Part shown: in pieces, positions 7,985 through 16,328 of the stretch
How positions within the stretch are numbered: the first letter of the stretch is position 1
How the letters are laid out: every line of letters begins with the position of its first letter
Origin: Stagnimonas sp.
GTDB taxonomy: Bacteria > Pseudomonadota > Gammaproteobacteria > Nevskiales > Nevskiaceae
Reading direction: 5' to 3'
NCBI GenBank assembly: GCA_030696045.1
Contig: JAUYNO010000072.1
Span: forward strand, 1 to 61,058
Length of the DNA: 61,058 nucleotides
Notes under the pieces: generated by a model
What the model saw: the letters and a program-made list of their open reading frames with translations, nothing else
The model's database searches: none
What the model was told of the DNA's origin: nothing
Program-made: the position numbers and the translations under genes

Positions 7985-9024
7985 GCCTGACTCCGCAGGA
8001 AGCACTGCAGCGCGTGATCGAGCACCGCGAAATCTTCCAGGACGAGATGGTCGAGCTGTTCCGCGCCATCATGCGCGGCGAGGTCTCGCCGGTGATGAGC
8101 GCGGCCATCCTCACCGGCCTGCGGGTGAAGAAGGAGACCGTCGGCGAGATCGCGGCGGCGGCGCAGGTGATGCGCGAGCTGGCGCTGAAGGTGCCCTACA
8201 CACCCAAGCCCGGCGAACACCTGCTCGACATCGTCGGCACCGGTGGCGACGGCGCGCACAGCTTCAATATCTCCACCGCCTCGACGTTCGTCGCCGCCGC
8301 GGCCGGCGCCACGGTGGCCAAGCACGGCAACCGCAGCGTGTCGTCGAAGTCCGGCAGCGCCGACGTGCTCGAAGCCCTCGGCGCCAGCATCGACCTCACG
8401 CCTGCGCAGGTGGCCGAGAGCCTGGCCAGCACCGGCATCGGCTTCATGTTCGCGCCCAACCACCATCCGGCGATGAAGGCGGTCGCCCCGGTGCGCAAGG
8501 AAATGGGCGTGCGCACGATCTTCAACATCCTCGGCCCGCTCACCAATCCGGCCGGCGCGCCCAACATCCGGATGGGCGTGTTCCATCCGGACCTGGTCGG
8601 CATCCAGGTGCGCGTGCTGCAGCGCCTGGGCGCCGAACGCGCCCTGGTGGTCTGGGGCAAGGATGGACTCGACGAGATCACTCTCGGCGGCTCGACCCTG
8701 GTCGGCGAGTTGCGCGATGGCCTGGTGCGCGAGTACGAGATCCACCCCGAGGACTTCGGCATCGCCATGTCCGCCACCCGCAACCTCGCGGTCGCCGATG
8801 CCCAGGCCTCGAAGGCGCTGCTGCTCGCCGCGCTCGACGACACCCCGGGCATCGCCCGCGAAATCGTGGCGCTGAATGCCGGCGCCGCGCTCTACACCGC
8901 CGGTGTCGCCAGCGACATCGCCGACGGCATCGCCCGCGCCCGCGCCGCGCTGGCCAGCGGCGCCGCGCGCCAGAAGCTCGATGCCTTCGTTGCCGGCACC
9001 CGCAAGATCAAAGGCATCCAGTAG
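7981..9024 (+). CDS. trpD: Anthranilate phosphoribosyltransferase
   Basis: Transfers phosphoribose from PRPP to anthranilate, the second step of tryptophan synthesis. The 347-residue protein shows the PRPP loop [53 protein letters not shown] and [11 protein letters not shown]. It is a stand-alone TrpD, not fused to TrpG. ATGA overlap with trpG upstream; trpC begins on the base after its stop. Confidence 0.97.
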   Translation: MSLTPQEALQRVIEHREIFQDEMVELFRAIMRGEVSPVMSAAILTGLRVKKETVGEIAAAAQVMRELALKVPYTPKPGEHLLDIVGTGGDGAHSFNISTASTFVAAAAGATVAKHGNRSVSSKSGSADVLEALGASIDLTPAQVAESLASTGIGFMFAPNHHPAMKAVAPVRKEMGVRTIFNILGPLTNPAGAPNIRMGVFHPDLVGIQVRVLQRLGAERALVVWGKDGLDEITLGGSTLVGELRDGLVREYEIHPEDFGIAMSATRNLAVADAQASKALLLAALDDTPGIAREIVALNAGAALYTAGVASDIADGIARARAALASGAARQKLDAFVAGTRKIKGIQ

Positions 9025-9822
9025 ATGAGCGACATCCTCGACCAGATACTCGCCACCAAGGCGGATGAGATCGTCCGGCTGCGCAAGCGCTATTCGCGGT
9101 CGGCACTGGATGCACTGGGCGCCGAGCAGTCCAGGCCGCGCGGCTTCATCCGGGCACTGGACGCCAAGGTCGCCGCTGGCGCGGCCGGCGTGATCGCCGA
9201 GATCAAGAAGGCCAGCCCCAGCAAGGGCCTGATCCGCGCCGATTTTGACCCGGCCTGGATCGCCCGCGAGTACGCGGCCGGTGGCGCGGCCTGCCTGTCG
9301 GTGCTGACCGACGAGCAGTACTTCCAGGGTCACAACGCCTTCCTGGTGCAGGCCCGCGCGGCCTGCGCGCTGCCGGCGATCCGCAAGGACTTCCTCATCG
9401 ACCCGCTGCAAATCGCCGAAGCCCGCGCCATCGGCGCCGACTGCGTGCTGCTGATCGTTGCCGCCTTGGCGCCGCAGCAGCTGGAGGAGCTGGCGGCGGA
9501 TGCCAGCGCACGCGGCATGGACGTGCTGATCGAGATCCACGACGGCGCCGAACTGGACGTGGTGCTCGCCGCCCGGCTGCCGGCAAACTGCCTGCTCGGC
9601 ATCAACAACCGCAACCTGCGGAGCTTCGCGGTGGCGCTGGAAACGACCCTGGACCTGCTGCCGCGCCTGCCGGCCGGCATGGACGTCGTCACGGAATCGG
9701 GCATCGGCACTGCCGCCGACGTGCAGCGCCTGCGCGCCGCCGGGGTGCATCGCTTTCTGGTTGGCGAATCGCTGATGCGCCAGGACTCGCCGGGCGCGGC
9801 GCTGCGGGCGCTGACGGGCTAA
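9025..9822 (+). CDS. trpC: Indole-3-glycerol phosphate synthase
   Basis: Closes the indole ring from CdRP. The 265-residue TIM-barrel enzyme has the active-site motifs [49 protein letters not shown] and the phosphate-binding TESGI and VGESLM. It is monofunctional, with no TrpF domain. It follows trpD without a gap and overlaps the convergent crp stop codon by four bases. The remaining trp genes (trpF, trpB, trpA) are elsewhere. Confidence 0.97.
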   Translation: MSDILDQILATKADEIVRLRKRYSRSALDALGAEQSRPRGFIRALDAKVAAGAAGVIAEIKKASPSKGLIRADFDPAWIAREYAAGGAACLSVLTDEQYFQGHNAFLVQARAACALPAIRKDFLIDPLQIAEARAIGADCVLLIVAALAPQQLEELAADASARGMDVLIEIHDGAELDVVLAARLPANCLLGINNRNLRSFAVALETTLDLLPRLPAGMDVVTESGIGTAADVQRLRAAGVHRFLVGESLMRQDSPGAALRALTG

Positions 9823-10469
9823 CGCCCCAGGCGCTGCCGCGGCGTGCCGGTGATTTGCACGCCGAGCACCACGATGCTGCGGCCCTGGACGTGGACCACG
9901 CCGTCGTCCTGTAGCTTCTTCAGTACCCGGCCCGCCATCTCCCGCGAGCAGCCGACAATGCGGGCCAGCTCCTGCCGGCTGATCCGCACCAGGGTTCCCT
10001 CGGCATGGGCCTGCGCATCCGGCTGGCGGCAGAGATTGAGTATCTCGTGGGCCACCCGCCCCTGCACGTCGAGGAAGGCCAGATCGGTCAGGCGCTGGGT
10101 GGTGGCGCGCAGGCGCTTGGCCAGCTGTCCCGCCAGTTCCAGCAGCAACTCCGGATGTTCGCGGATGAAGCGGCGGAAAGCCTCGAAGCCGATCTCCGCC
10201 ACCAGCGCCTGGGTGCGGGTGCGGACTTCGGCGGTGCGGGTCTTCTGCTCGGGGAACAGACACATCTCCCCAAAAAACTCGCCCGGGTTCAGATAGGCCA
10301 GCACCATCTCGCGCTCGTCCTCGTCGCGCACCATGACGCTGACCGAGCCTTCCAGAATCAGATAGACCGTCTGCGGATCGTCGCCGGCATGGATGATGGC
10401 GTGCTTGGCGGGATAGGAGCGCTTCGTAGCCTGGGTGACAAAGGCCTGGAAGGCGGGCTGCTCGAACAT
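9819..10469 (-). CDS. crp: cAMP receptor-type global regulator (Crp/Vfr family)
   Basis: A 216-residue DNA-binding regulator with an N-terminal cyclic-nucleotide fold and a C-terminal helix-turn-helix (near 163-190). The pocket shows [10 protein letters not shown] (63-72), Arg-Thr at 78-79 where E. coli Crp has Arg-Ser, and Thr-Thr at 123-124 where E. coli has Thr-Ser, so cAMP binding is probable; cyclic-di-GMP binding as in Xanthomonas Clp cannot be excluded. The recognition helix GCSREMAGR keeps the Arg-Glu...Arg residues that read TGTGA half-sites. The start at 10469 gives the usual length. It is convergent with trpC and divergent from the OsmC gene, the order of Pseudomonas vfr. Confidence 0.93.
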   Translation of the reverse strand: MFEQPAFQAFVTQATKRSYPAKHAIIHAGDDPQTVYLILEGSVSVMVRDEDEREMVLAYLNPGEFFGEMCLFPEQKTRTAEVRTRTQALVAEIGFEAFRRFIREHPELLLELAGQLAKRLRATTQRLTDLAFLDVQGRVAHEILNLCRQPDAQAHAEGTLVRISRQELARIVGCSREMAGRVLKKLQDDGVVHVQGRSIVVLGVQITGTPRQRLGR

Positions 10470-10582
10470 GGTTTCCCCGGAAGAAAGCTGGATTCGGTGT
10501 GCTTGCGGCCTTGTATTCGTTGGACAATACCATAGCTTTTCCAGCGTCCGACTCAAGCGGACCACACGCTCAGGGGGTTGCC

Positions 10583-11005
10583 GTGCAGGCACGCATCAAG
10601 TGGGTTGAGAACATGGCCTTCGTCGCCGAGAGCGGCTCCGGCCACGCCGTAGTCCTCGACGGCCCGCCCGAGCTCGGCGGCCGCAATCTCGGCGCGCGGC
10701 CGATGGAGTTGCTGCTGATGGGCGTCGGCGCCTGCTCCAGCGTGGATGTGGTGATGATCCTGAAGAAGGCCCGCCAGCCGGTGCTCGATTGCGTCTGCGA
10801 ACTGAAGGCCGAGCGCGCCGACAGCGAGCCCAAAGTGTTCACCGCCATCCATCTGCACTTCATCATCACCGGCAGCGGCCTGAATCCCGCACAAGTCGAG
10901 CGCGCAGTGCGGCTTTCGGCCGAGAAATACTGCTCCGCCAGCATCATGCTCGCCAAGGGCGGCGTGCAGATCAGCCACGATTTCGAGATTCGCGAGCCTT
11001 CCTGA
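10583..11005 (+). CDS. OsmC/Ohr family protein (YhfA-like)
   Basis: A 140-residue OsmC-fold protein, the class next to crp in many gammaproteobacteria. It retains the two redox cysteines: [18 protein letters not shown] and the later [13 protein letters not shown]. Members reduce organic hydroperoxides or remain uncharacterised. The GTG at 10583, five bases after AGGGGG, is preferred over an in-frame ATG at 10499 inside the crp promoter region. An additional Cys pair (DCVCEL) sits between the two catalytic positions. Its peroxidase role is likely but unproven. Confidence 0.87.
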   Translation: MQARIKWVENMAFVAESGSGHAVVLDGPPELGGRNLGARPMELLLMGVGACSSVDVVMILKKARQPVLDCVCELKAERADSEPKVFTAIHLHFIITGSGLNPAQVERAVRLSAEKYCSASIMLAKGGVQISHDFEIREPS

Positions 11006-11030
11006 GCCGATCTGCGACAACCGCCTGTCG

Positions 11031-11077
11031 GCGTCACGAAAGCGTCACGCGCAAGCGCGGGAATTTTGGGGGATAAT
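11031..11077 (+). promoter_or_regulatory. Possible speD promoter with upstream direct repeats
   Basis: GCGTCACG is repeated at 11031-11038 and 11042-11049, an 11-base period that puts both copies on one helix face. GATAAT at 11072-11077 could be a -10 box; no good -35 box lies 17 bases upstream. This arrangement is that of an activator-dependent promoter, but the activator is unknown. Confidence 0.4.
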
Positions 11078-11084
11078 CTGCGCC

Positions 11085-11168
11085 CTCCGCCGTTCCAGGG
11101 CGGAGCCGGTCCCCGCGCTTCGCGTCGCGGGGATTTTTAGTTGCCGCCGCCTTAAGGGGACCCTCGCC
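11085..11168 (+). promoter_or_regulatory. speD leader RNA with mutually exclusive hairpins
   Basis: Hairpin 1 pairs CTCCGCC (11085-11091) with GGCGGAG (11099-11105). Hairpin 2 pairs CCCCGCG (11111-11117) with CGCGGGG (11126-11132) and is followed by ATTTTT, resembling an intrinsic terminator. GGTCCCC (11108-11114), which overlaps the 5' arm of hairpin 2, is also fully complementary to GGGGACC (11156-11162), which contains the speD ribosome-binding site. Only one of the two pairings can form, as in a riboswitch or attenuator. I cannot match it to a known class. Confidence 0.55.
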
Positions 11169-11996
11169 TTGGCCAAGATCAAGCCCACCTCCAATCCCAA
11201 GTTGAAGCTGCTCGGCTTCAACAACCTGACCAAGACGCTGTCGTTCAACATCTACGACATCTGCTATGCCCGCACCAAGGAGCATCAGCAGGAATACGTC
11301 GAGTACATCGACGAGGCCTACAACGCCGAACGCCTGACCGCGATCCTGACCGAGGTGGCGCACATCATCGGCGCCAACATCCTCAACGTCGCCCGCCAGG
11401 ACTACGACCCGCAAGGCGCCTCGGTGACCATGCTGATCTCGGAAGGCCATCTCGACGGCCTGCCGACCCCGGTGCCGCTGGGCAAGAAGCCGCCCGCCGC
11501 CAGCAAGAAGAACAGCGTGGTGAGCCATCTCGACAAGAGCCACATCACCGTCCACACCTATCCGGAAAACCATCCGGACGCCGGCATCAGCACCTTCCGC
11601 GCCGACATCGACATTTCCACCTGCGGCAAGATCAGCCCGCTGAAGGCGCTGAACTACCTGATCAAGTCCTTCGAGAGCGACATCGTGGTGATGGACTACC
11701 GCGTGCGCGGCTTCACCCGCAACGTGCGTGGCATGAAGCACTTCATCGACCACAACATCGACTCGACCCAGAACTTCATCGCCCGCGACATCAAGGACAA
11801 GTACGACATGGTGGACGTCAACGTCTACCAGGAGAACATCTTCCACACCAAGATGAAGCTCAAGGAACTCGACCTCGACACCTACCTGTTCGGCGAGGGC
11901 GCCAGCGAACTGCCGCCGCGCGAGGCCAAGCGCATCCGGGATCGCGTCAACCACGAGATCATGGAAATCTTCTACGGCAAGAACATCCAGTCCTGA
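11169..11996 (+). CDS. speD: S-adenosylmethionine decarboxylase proenzyme
   Basis: Makes decarboxylated AdoMet, the aminopropyl donor for spermidine. The 275-residue protein is the long proteobacterial type. It is cleaved at Lys-Ser in [12 protein letters not shown]; Ser 124 becomes the pyruvoyl group. Further markers are the Cys in [12 protein letters not shown] and [13 protein letters not shown]. The start is TTG at 11169, nine bases after AAGGGG; a rare start plus a structured leader suggests tight control. No speE is adjacent. It sits downstream of crp and the OsmC-like gene as in relatives. Confidence 0.96.
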   Translation: MAKIKPTSNPKLKLLGFNNLTKTLSFNIYDICYARTKEHQQEYVEYIDEAYNAERLTAILTEVAHIIGANILNVARQDYDPQGASVTMLISEGHLDGLPTPVPLGKKPPAASKKNSVVSHLDKSHITVHTYPENHPDAGISTFRADIDISTCGKISPLKALNYLIKSFESDIVVMDYRVRGFTRNVRGMKHFIDHNIDSTQNFIARDIKDKYDMVDVNVYQENIFHTKMKLKELDLDTYLFGEGASELPPREAKRIRDRVNHEIMEIFYGKNIQS

Positions 11997-12014
11997 TCCG
12001 GCTGGAGCGACATC

Positions 12015-12041
12015 AAGGCCGCCCATGGGCGGCCTTTTTTT
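12015..12041 (+). terminator. Intrinsic terminator after speD
   Basis: GGCCGCCCATGGGCGGCC (12017-12034) is a perfect palindrome followed by seven T residues, 20 bases after the speD stop. The preceding AA could extend the stem and give weak function on the other strand for the Lrp-type gene. Confidence 0.93.
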
Positions 12042-12054
12042 GTGCGTGAATGGG

Positions 12055-12540
12055 TCAATTCTTGCCGCGCGTCTCCTGCACCGGAATCCGCGTGGTGCTG
12101 AAGAACTGCGTCATCGAGATCGAGCTGCTGATCTCCTGCACGCCGTCGATCTTCGACAGCTGGTTCCAGAAGAAGGACTCGTAGTCCTTCACGTCGCGAA
12201 CGAGAATTTTCAACAGAAAATCGACGCTGCCCATCAGGCTGTGGCACTCGACCACCTGCGGAAAATGCCGCACCGCCTCGACGAACTTGGGCAGCACGTC
12301 GCGGCCGTGGCGTGACATCTTCACCTGCGCAAACACCAGCACCTCCAGACCGACCTTCTGCGGGTCGAGGATGGCGACCCGCTCGCGGATCACGCCGGCG
12401 TCGATCAAACGCTGGATACGGCGCCAGACCACCGACTTCGACGAGGCCAGGCGCTCGGCGAGGTCGTTGATCGGTTCGGTGGCGTCGCGCTGCAGGGCGT
12501 CGAGGAGGCGCGCATCCAGCGCATCAAGCGGGACAGACAT
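12055..12540 (-). CDS. bkdR: Lrp/AsnC family regulator, probable BkdR
   Basis: A 161-residue leucine-responsive-type regulator: N-terminal winged helix (LDARLLDALQRDATEPINDLAERLASSKSVVWRRIQRL) and C-terminal RAM ligand/oligomer domain (VLVFAQVKMSRHG to the FFSTTRIPVQE end). It is divergent from the branched-chain keto-acid dehydrogenase genes, the same arrangement as bkdR of Pseudomonas, which activates bkdA1A2B in response to branched-chain amino acids. The start at 12540 gives the usual length. Regulation of the bkd operon is inference from context; the family call is firm. Confidence 0.88.
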   Translation of the reverse strand: MSVPLDALDARLLDALQRDATEPINDLAERLASSKSVVWRRIQRLIDAGVIRERVAILDPQKVGLEVLVFAQVKMSRHGRDVLPKFVEAVRHFPQVVECHSLMGSVDFLLKILVRDVKDYESFFWNQLSKIDGVQEISSSISMTQFFSTTRIPVQETRGKN

Positions 12541-12737
12541 GGCGGCAATTCCGGGAAGATATTTCAGAATCGATTGTAGTGGCGCAACAAAAAGGGAAAA
12601 AAGACCGGCTATTCCGGGATAGAGTGATCGGCGACGCCGGGTCACTCCGGCCGAGGAGAATAGGACGAGGATGGGCCGGGTGCGGCCGAGCCAGGATGGC
12701 GCATCGAACCGTCGTGCATACAAAGGACCCGAGTTCC

Positions 12738-13985
12738 ATGAGCAGAGCCCCCTTGCAGCTGCATATTCCGGCGCCGACCTGCCGCCCCGGCGACGCCGTC
12801 GATTTCAGCGGGATCACGGTGCCCGCCGCCGGCATCCTCAAGCGCCCGGCCGAGGACACGCCGCCCGAGCAGATGCGCGACTACGCCTACGGCCTGATCC
12901 GCGTGCTCGACGAGTCCGGCCATGCGGTCGGCGATTGGAACCCCAAGCTCAGCGCCGACACCTTGCGCACCGGCCTGCGCCACATGGTGCTGACCCGCGA
13001 ATTCGACGAGCGCATGGTCAAGCTGCAGCGCCAGGGCAAGACCAGCTTCTACATCAAGTGCACCGGCGAGGAAGCCATCGGCGTGGCGCAGGCGATGGCA
13101 CTGGACGACCGGGACATGCTGTTCCCCAGCTACCGCCAGCAGGGCCTGCTGGTGGCGCGCGGCTGCCCGCTGGTGCGGCTGATGAACCAGATCTTCAGCA
13201 ACACCCGGGACAACCTCAAAGGCCGCCAGCTGCCGATCATGTACTCGGAGCCGGACTACGGCTTCTTCTCGATCAGCGGCAACCTCGGCACCCAGTATCC
13301 GCAGGCGGTGGGCTGGGCAATGGCCTCGGCCTACTCGGGCGATACCCGCATCGCCGCCGGCTGGGTCGGCGACGGCACCACGGCCGAGGCCGACTTCCAC
13401 TACGCGCTCACCTTCGCCACCGTCTACCAGGCCCCGGTGGTGCTCAACGTGGTCAACAACCAGTGGGCGATTTCCAGCTTCCAGGGCATTGCCGGCGGCG
13501 AGCGCGCCACCTTCGCGGCACGCGCGGTCGGCTACGGCCTGCCGGCGCTGCGGGTCGATGGCAACGACTTCCTGGCCGTCTACGCCGCGACGAAGTGGGC
13601 CGCCGAGCGTGCGCGCAGCAATCTCGGCGCGACGGTGATCGAGCTCTACACCTACCGCGCCGCGCCGCACTCCACCAGCGACGATCCGGCCGGCTACCGT
13701 CCTGCCGACGAGGCGAAGAACTGGCCGCTGGGCGATCCGGTCGAGCGCCTGAAGCAGCACCTGATCGCGCTCGGCGAATGGAGCGAGGAGCGCCACAGCG
13801 CCCTGATCGCCGAGATGCAGGAGCAGGTCATGGCCCAGCTCAAGGAGGCTATGAGCTACGGCGTGCTGGGCGATCCGGCGCCGAACGATCCGGGCTCGAT
13901 GTTCGAGGACGTGCTGAAGGAAGTGCCGGGCCGGCTGCTGATGCAGCGCGAGCAGATGCTCGCCCTTCGCCGCAAGGAGGTCTGA
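12738..13985 (+). CDS. bkdA1: Branched-chain 2-oxoacid dehydrogenase E1 alpha subunit
   Basis: Thiamine-diphosphate subunit of the complex that decarboxylates the keto acids of valine, leucine and isoleucine. The 415-residue product begins PLQLHIPAPTCRPGD, the long N-terminus typical of proteobacterial BkdA1, and contains KGRQLPIMYS, the TPP motif GDGTTAEADFHYALTFA near 210-226, VNNQWAIS and the phosphorylation-loop equivalent YRAAPHSTSDDP. AAAGGA lies ten bases before the ATG at 12738. It is first in bkdA1-bkdA2-bkdB and divergent from bkdR. Confidence 0.95.
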   Translation: MSRAPLQLHIPAPTCRPGDAVDFSGITVPAAGILKRPAEDTPPEQMRDYAYGLIRVLDESGHAVGDWNPKLSADTLRTGLRHMVLTREFDERMVKLQRQGKTSFYIKCTGEEAIGVAQAMALDDRDMLFPSYRQQGLLVARGCPLVRLMNQIFSNTRDNLKGRQLPIMYSEPDYGFFSISGNLGTQYPQAVGWAMASAYSGDTRIAAGWVGDGTTAEADFHYALTFATVYQAPVVLNVVNNQWAISSFQGIAGGERATFAARAVGYGLPALRVDGNDFLAVYAATKWAAERARSNLGATVIELYTYRAAPHSTSDDPAGYRPADEAKNWPLGDPVERLKQHLIALGEWSEERHSALIAEMQEQVMAQLKEAMSYGVLGDPAPNDPGSMFEDVLKEVPGRLLMQREQMLALRRKEV

Positions 13986-13988
13986 GCC

Positions 13989-15002
13989 ATGGCCCGCATG
14001 AACATGATCCAGGCCATCAACTCCGCCATGGATATCGCGATGGAGCGCGATCCGAAGGTGCTGGTGTTCGGTGAGGACGTCGGCTATTTCGGTGGCGTGT
14101 TCCGCGCCACCGCCGGCCTGCAGAAGAAGTACGGCAAGCAGCGCTGCTTCGATACGCCGATTGCCGAGGGCGGCATCGTCGGCGCCGCCGTCGGCATGGG
14201 CGTCTACGGCCTGCGGCCGGTGGTGGAGATCCAGTTCTCCGACTACATCTACCCGGCCTTCGACCAGCTGGTGTCGGAAGCGGCGCGCCTGCGCTACCGC
14301 TCGGCCGGCGGCTTCACCGCGCCGATCACGGTGCGCACGCCCTGCGGCGGCGGCATCTTCGGCGGCCAGACCCACAGCCAGAGCCCGGAGGCGATCTTCA
14401 CCCACGTCTGCGGCCTGACCACGATCATGCCGTCCAACCCCTACGACGCGAAGGGCCTGCTGCTGTCGGCGATTGAAGATGACGACCCGGTGATCTTCTT
14501 CGAGCCCAAGCGCATCTACAACGGCCCCTTCGACGGCCACCACGACCGCCCGCTGACGCCCTGGACCAAGCACGCCCTGGGCGAGGTGCCGGAGGACTAC
14601 TACACCATCGAACTCGGCAAGGCCAAGATCGTGCGCCCCGGCGACCAGGTCACCGTGATCGCTTACGGCACGATGGTGCATGTCTGCCTCGCCGCCGCCG
14701 AGGAGAGCGGCATCGACGCCGAAGTGATCGACCTGCGCAGCCTGCTGCCGCTGGACCTCGACACCCTGGTCGCCTCGGTGAAGAAGACCGGCCGCTGCGT
14801 GATCGTGCACGAGGCCACCAAGACCTGCGGCTACGGCGCCGAGCTGGTGTCGCTGATCCAGGAGCACTGCTTCTACCATCTGGAGTCGCCCATCGAGCGC
14901 GTCACCGGCTGGGACACGCCCTATCCGCACGCCTACGAGTGGGACTACTTCCCGAGCCCGTATCGGGTCAGTCAGGCGATCAAGAAAGTGATGGAGGACT
15001 AG
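13989..15002 (+). CDS. bkdA2: Branched-chain 2-oxoacid dehydrogenase E1 beta subunit
   Basis: Pairs with BkdA1 to form the E1 heterotetramer. The 337-residue protein shows GEDVGYFGGVFRAT, DTPIAEGGIVGAAVGMG, EIQFSDYIYPAFDQLVSE and GGGIFGGQTHSQSPEA. It starts three bases after the bkdA1 stop, with AAGGAGG overlapping the end of that gene, and stops two bases before bkdB, so the three genes are one operon. Confidence 0.96.
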   Translation: MARMNMIQAINSAMDIAMERDPKVLVFGEDVGYFGGVFRATAGLQKKYGKQRCFDTPIAEGGIVGAAVGMGVYGLRPVVEIQFSDYIYPAFDQLVSEAARLRYRSAGGFTAPITVRTPCGGGIFGGQTHSQSPEAIFTHVCGLTTIMPSNPYDAKGLLLSAIEDDDPVIFFEPKRIYNGPFDGHHDRPLTPWTKHALGEVPEDYYTIELGKAKIVRPGDQVTVIAYGTMVHVCLAAAEESGIDAEVIDLRSLLPLDLDTLVASVKKTGRCVIVHEATKTCGYGAELVSLIQEHCFYHLESPIERVTGWDTPYPHAYEWDYFPSPYRVSQAIKKVMED

Positions 15003-15004
15003 GC

Positions 15005-16294
15005 ATGAGTCTGTTCACGTTCAAGCTGCCGGATATCGGCGAAGGCATTGCCGAATGCGAGATCGCCACCTGGCGGGTCGCGGTCGGTGATGTAGTGAAG
15101 GAAGACCAGCCGCTGGTGGACATGCTCACCGACAAGGCGGCGGTGGAGATTCCCTCGCCGGTCGCGGGCGTGGTGAAAGAGCTGCATGGCGCGGCCGGTG
15201 ACAAGGTCGCGGTTGGTGCGGTGCTGCTGCTGATTGAGACGGCGGCGGGCGCTGCTAACTCCCTCCCCCGCGAAGCGGGGGGCGGGAGCACTGCTCCCGC
15301 GGGTGGGGGCGTTTCGCCGCCAGTCACCGCGCCCAGCGCAACAGCAACGCCCCCTCCCCAACCCTCCCCCGCTTCGCAGGGGAGGGAGTCAAAACCGCTG
15401 CGCGCCGACGGCGAAAAGCCCCTCGCCGCCCCCAGCGTGCGCAAGCGCGCGCGCGAACTCGGCATCGACCTCGCCGAAGTCGCCGGCAGCAAGAAGGGCG
15501 GCCGCATCGGCCACGAGGACCTCGAAGCTCACCAACAGGGAGCGGCCTCGCCGTCTCCCGTCCCCCGTCTCCCGTCTCCCGTCGTCGCGCCCGCGACGAA
15601 TATCGAGCAGGTCCGCATCATCGGCCTGCGCCGCAAGATCGCCGAGGCGATGCAGCGCGCCAAGCGCAACATCCCGCACTTCGCCTACATCGAGGAAGTC
15701 GACGTCACCGAACTGGAAGCGCTGCGCGTCCATCTGAACGCAAGCAAGCGCCCGGACCAGGCCAAGCTGACCGTGCTGCCCTTCCTGATGCGGGCCATGG
15801 TCAAGGCAGTGCCGGCCTTCCCGATGGTGAACGGCCAGTACGACGACGAGGCCGGCATCTTCCACCGCCACGGCGCCCTGCACATTGGCATTGCCGCGCA
15901 AACCTCTCAGGGGCTGGTGGTGCCGGTGGTCAAGCACGCCGAGACGCTCGACCTCTGGGCCAGCGCCGCCGAACTCAAGCGCCTCGCCGACGCCGCCAAG
16001 ACCGGCAAGGCCAAGCGCGAGGAGCTGAGCGGCTCCACCATCACCATCAGCAGCCTCGGCCCCATGGGCGGCATCGCCTCGACGCCCGTCATCAACGCGC
16101 CGGAAGTCGCCATCGTCGGCGTCAACAAGATGGTCGAGCGGCCGATGGTGCGCAACGGTCAGATCGTGGTGCGGACGATGATGAACATCTCGTCCTCCTT
16201 CGATCACCGCATCGTCGACGGCTGGGACGCCGCGAGTTTCATCCAGAGGCTCAAGCAGTATCTGGAGCACCCGGCGACCCTGTTCATGCCCTGA
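15005..16294 (+). CDS. bkdB: Branched-chain 2-oxoacid dehydrogenase E2 (lipoamide acyltransferase)
   Basis: Core of the complex; accepts the acyl group on lipoate and passes it to CoA. The 429 residues contain one lipoyl domain (DMLTDKAAVEIPSP, lipoyl Lys near 44), a linker, the E1/E3-binding domain (SVRKRARELGIDLAEVAGSKKGGRIGHEDL, near 144-173), a second linker and the catalytic domain ending in FDHRIVDGWDAASF (His near 401). The first linker (about residues 85-129) is encoded by an inverted REP pair, and the second is partly encoded by a 7-bp tandem repeat, so both linkers look like recent repeat acquisitions. No E3 gene follows; a shared lipoamide dehydrogenase must come from elsewhere. 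Confidence 0.95.
   Translation: MSLFTFKLPDIGEGIAECEIATWRVAVGDVVKEDQPLVDMLTDKAAVEIPSPVAGVVKELHGAAGDKVAVGAVLLLIETAAGAANSLPREAGGGSTAPAGGGVSPPVTAPSATATPPPQPSPASQGRESKPLRADGEKPLAAPSVRKRARELGIDLAEVAGSKKGGRIGHEDLEAHQQGAASPSPVPRLPSPVVAPATNIEQVRIIGLRRKIAEAMQRAKRNIPHFAYIEEVDVTELEALRVHLNASKRPDQAKLTVLPFLMRAMVKAVPAFPMVNGQYDDEAGIFHRHGALHIGIAAQTSQGLVVPVVKHAETLDLWASAAELKRLADAAKTGKAKREELSGSTITISSLGPMGGIASTPVINAPEVAIVGVNKMVERPMVRNGQIVVRTMMNISSSFDHRIVDGWDAASFIQRLKQYLEHPATLFMP
15258..15390. repeat. REPIN-like inverted REP pair inside the bkdB coding sequence
   Basis: ACTCCCTCCCCCGCGAAGC starts at 15258, and its inverted copy GCTTCGCAGGGGAGGGAGT ends at 15389. The right copy is itself a hairpin (CCCTCCCC 15362-15369 with GGGGAGGG 15379-15386). 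Two REP sequences in opposite orientation with a spacer form the REPIN arrangement, normally intergenic. Here the unit is read through in frame as a Gly/Pro/Ser/Ala-rich linker of E2. Confidence 0.7.
15551..15583 (+). repeat. Heptanucleotide tandem repeat in bkdB
   Basis: The unit CCGTCTC is repeated from 15551 about four and a half times, one unit having a T to C change (CCGTCCC). Seven is not a multiple of three, so gain or loss of one unit by slippage would shift the bkdB frame between the E1/E3-binding and catalytic domains. Confidence 0.75.
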
Positions 16295-16297
16295 TCC

Positions 16298-16323
16298 GTC
16301 GGGGGCCGCGCGCGGCCCCCGAC
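16298..16323. terminator. GC-rich palindrome between convergent genes
   Basis: A 26-base perfect palindrome (GTCGGGGGCCG at 16298-16308 and its complement) occupies the gap between bkdB and the convergent cytochrome gene. It has no T-run on either side, so it is a weak or Rho-assisted terminator at best. Confidence 0.5.
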
Positions 16324-16328
16324 GCGGT

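Noticed and set aside
15551..15583. A CRISPR-like array in bkdB
   Set aside because: The unit is only 7 bases with no spacers; it is a simple tandem repeat.
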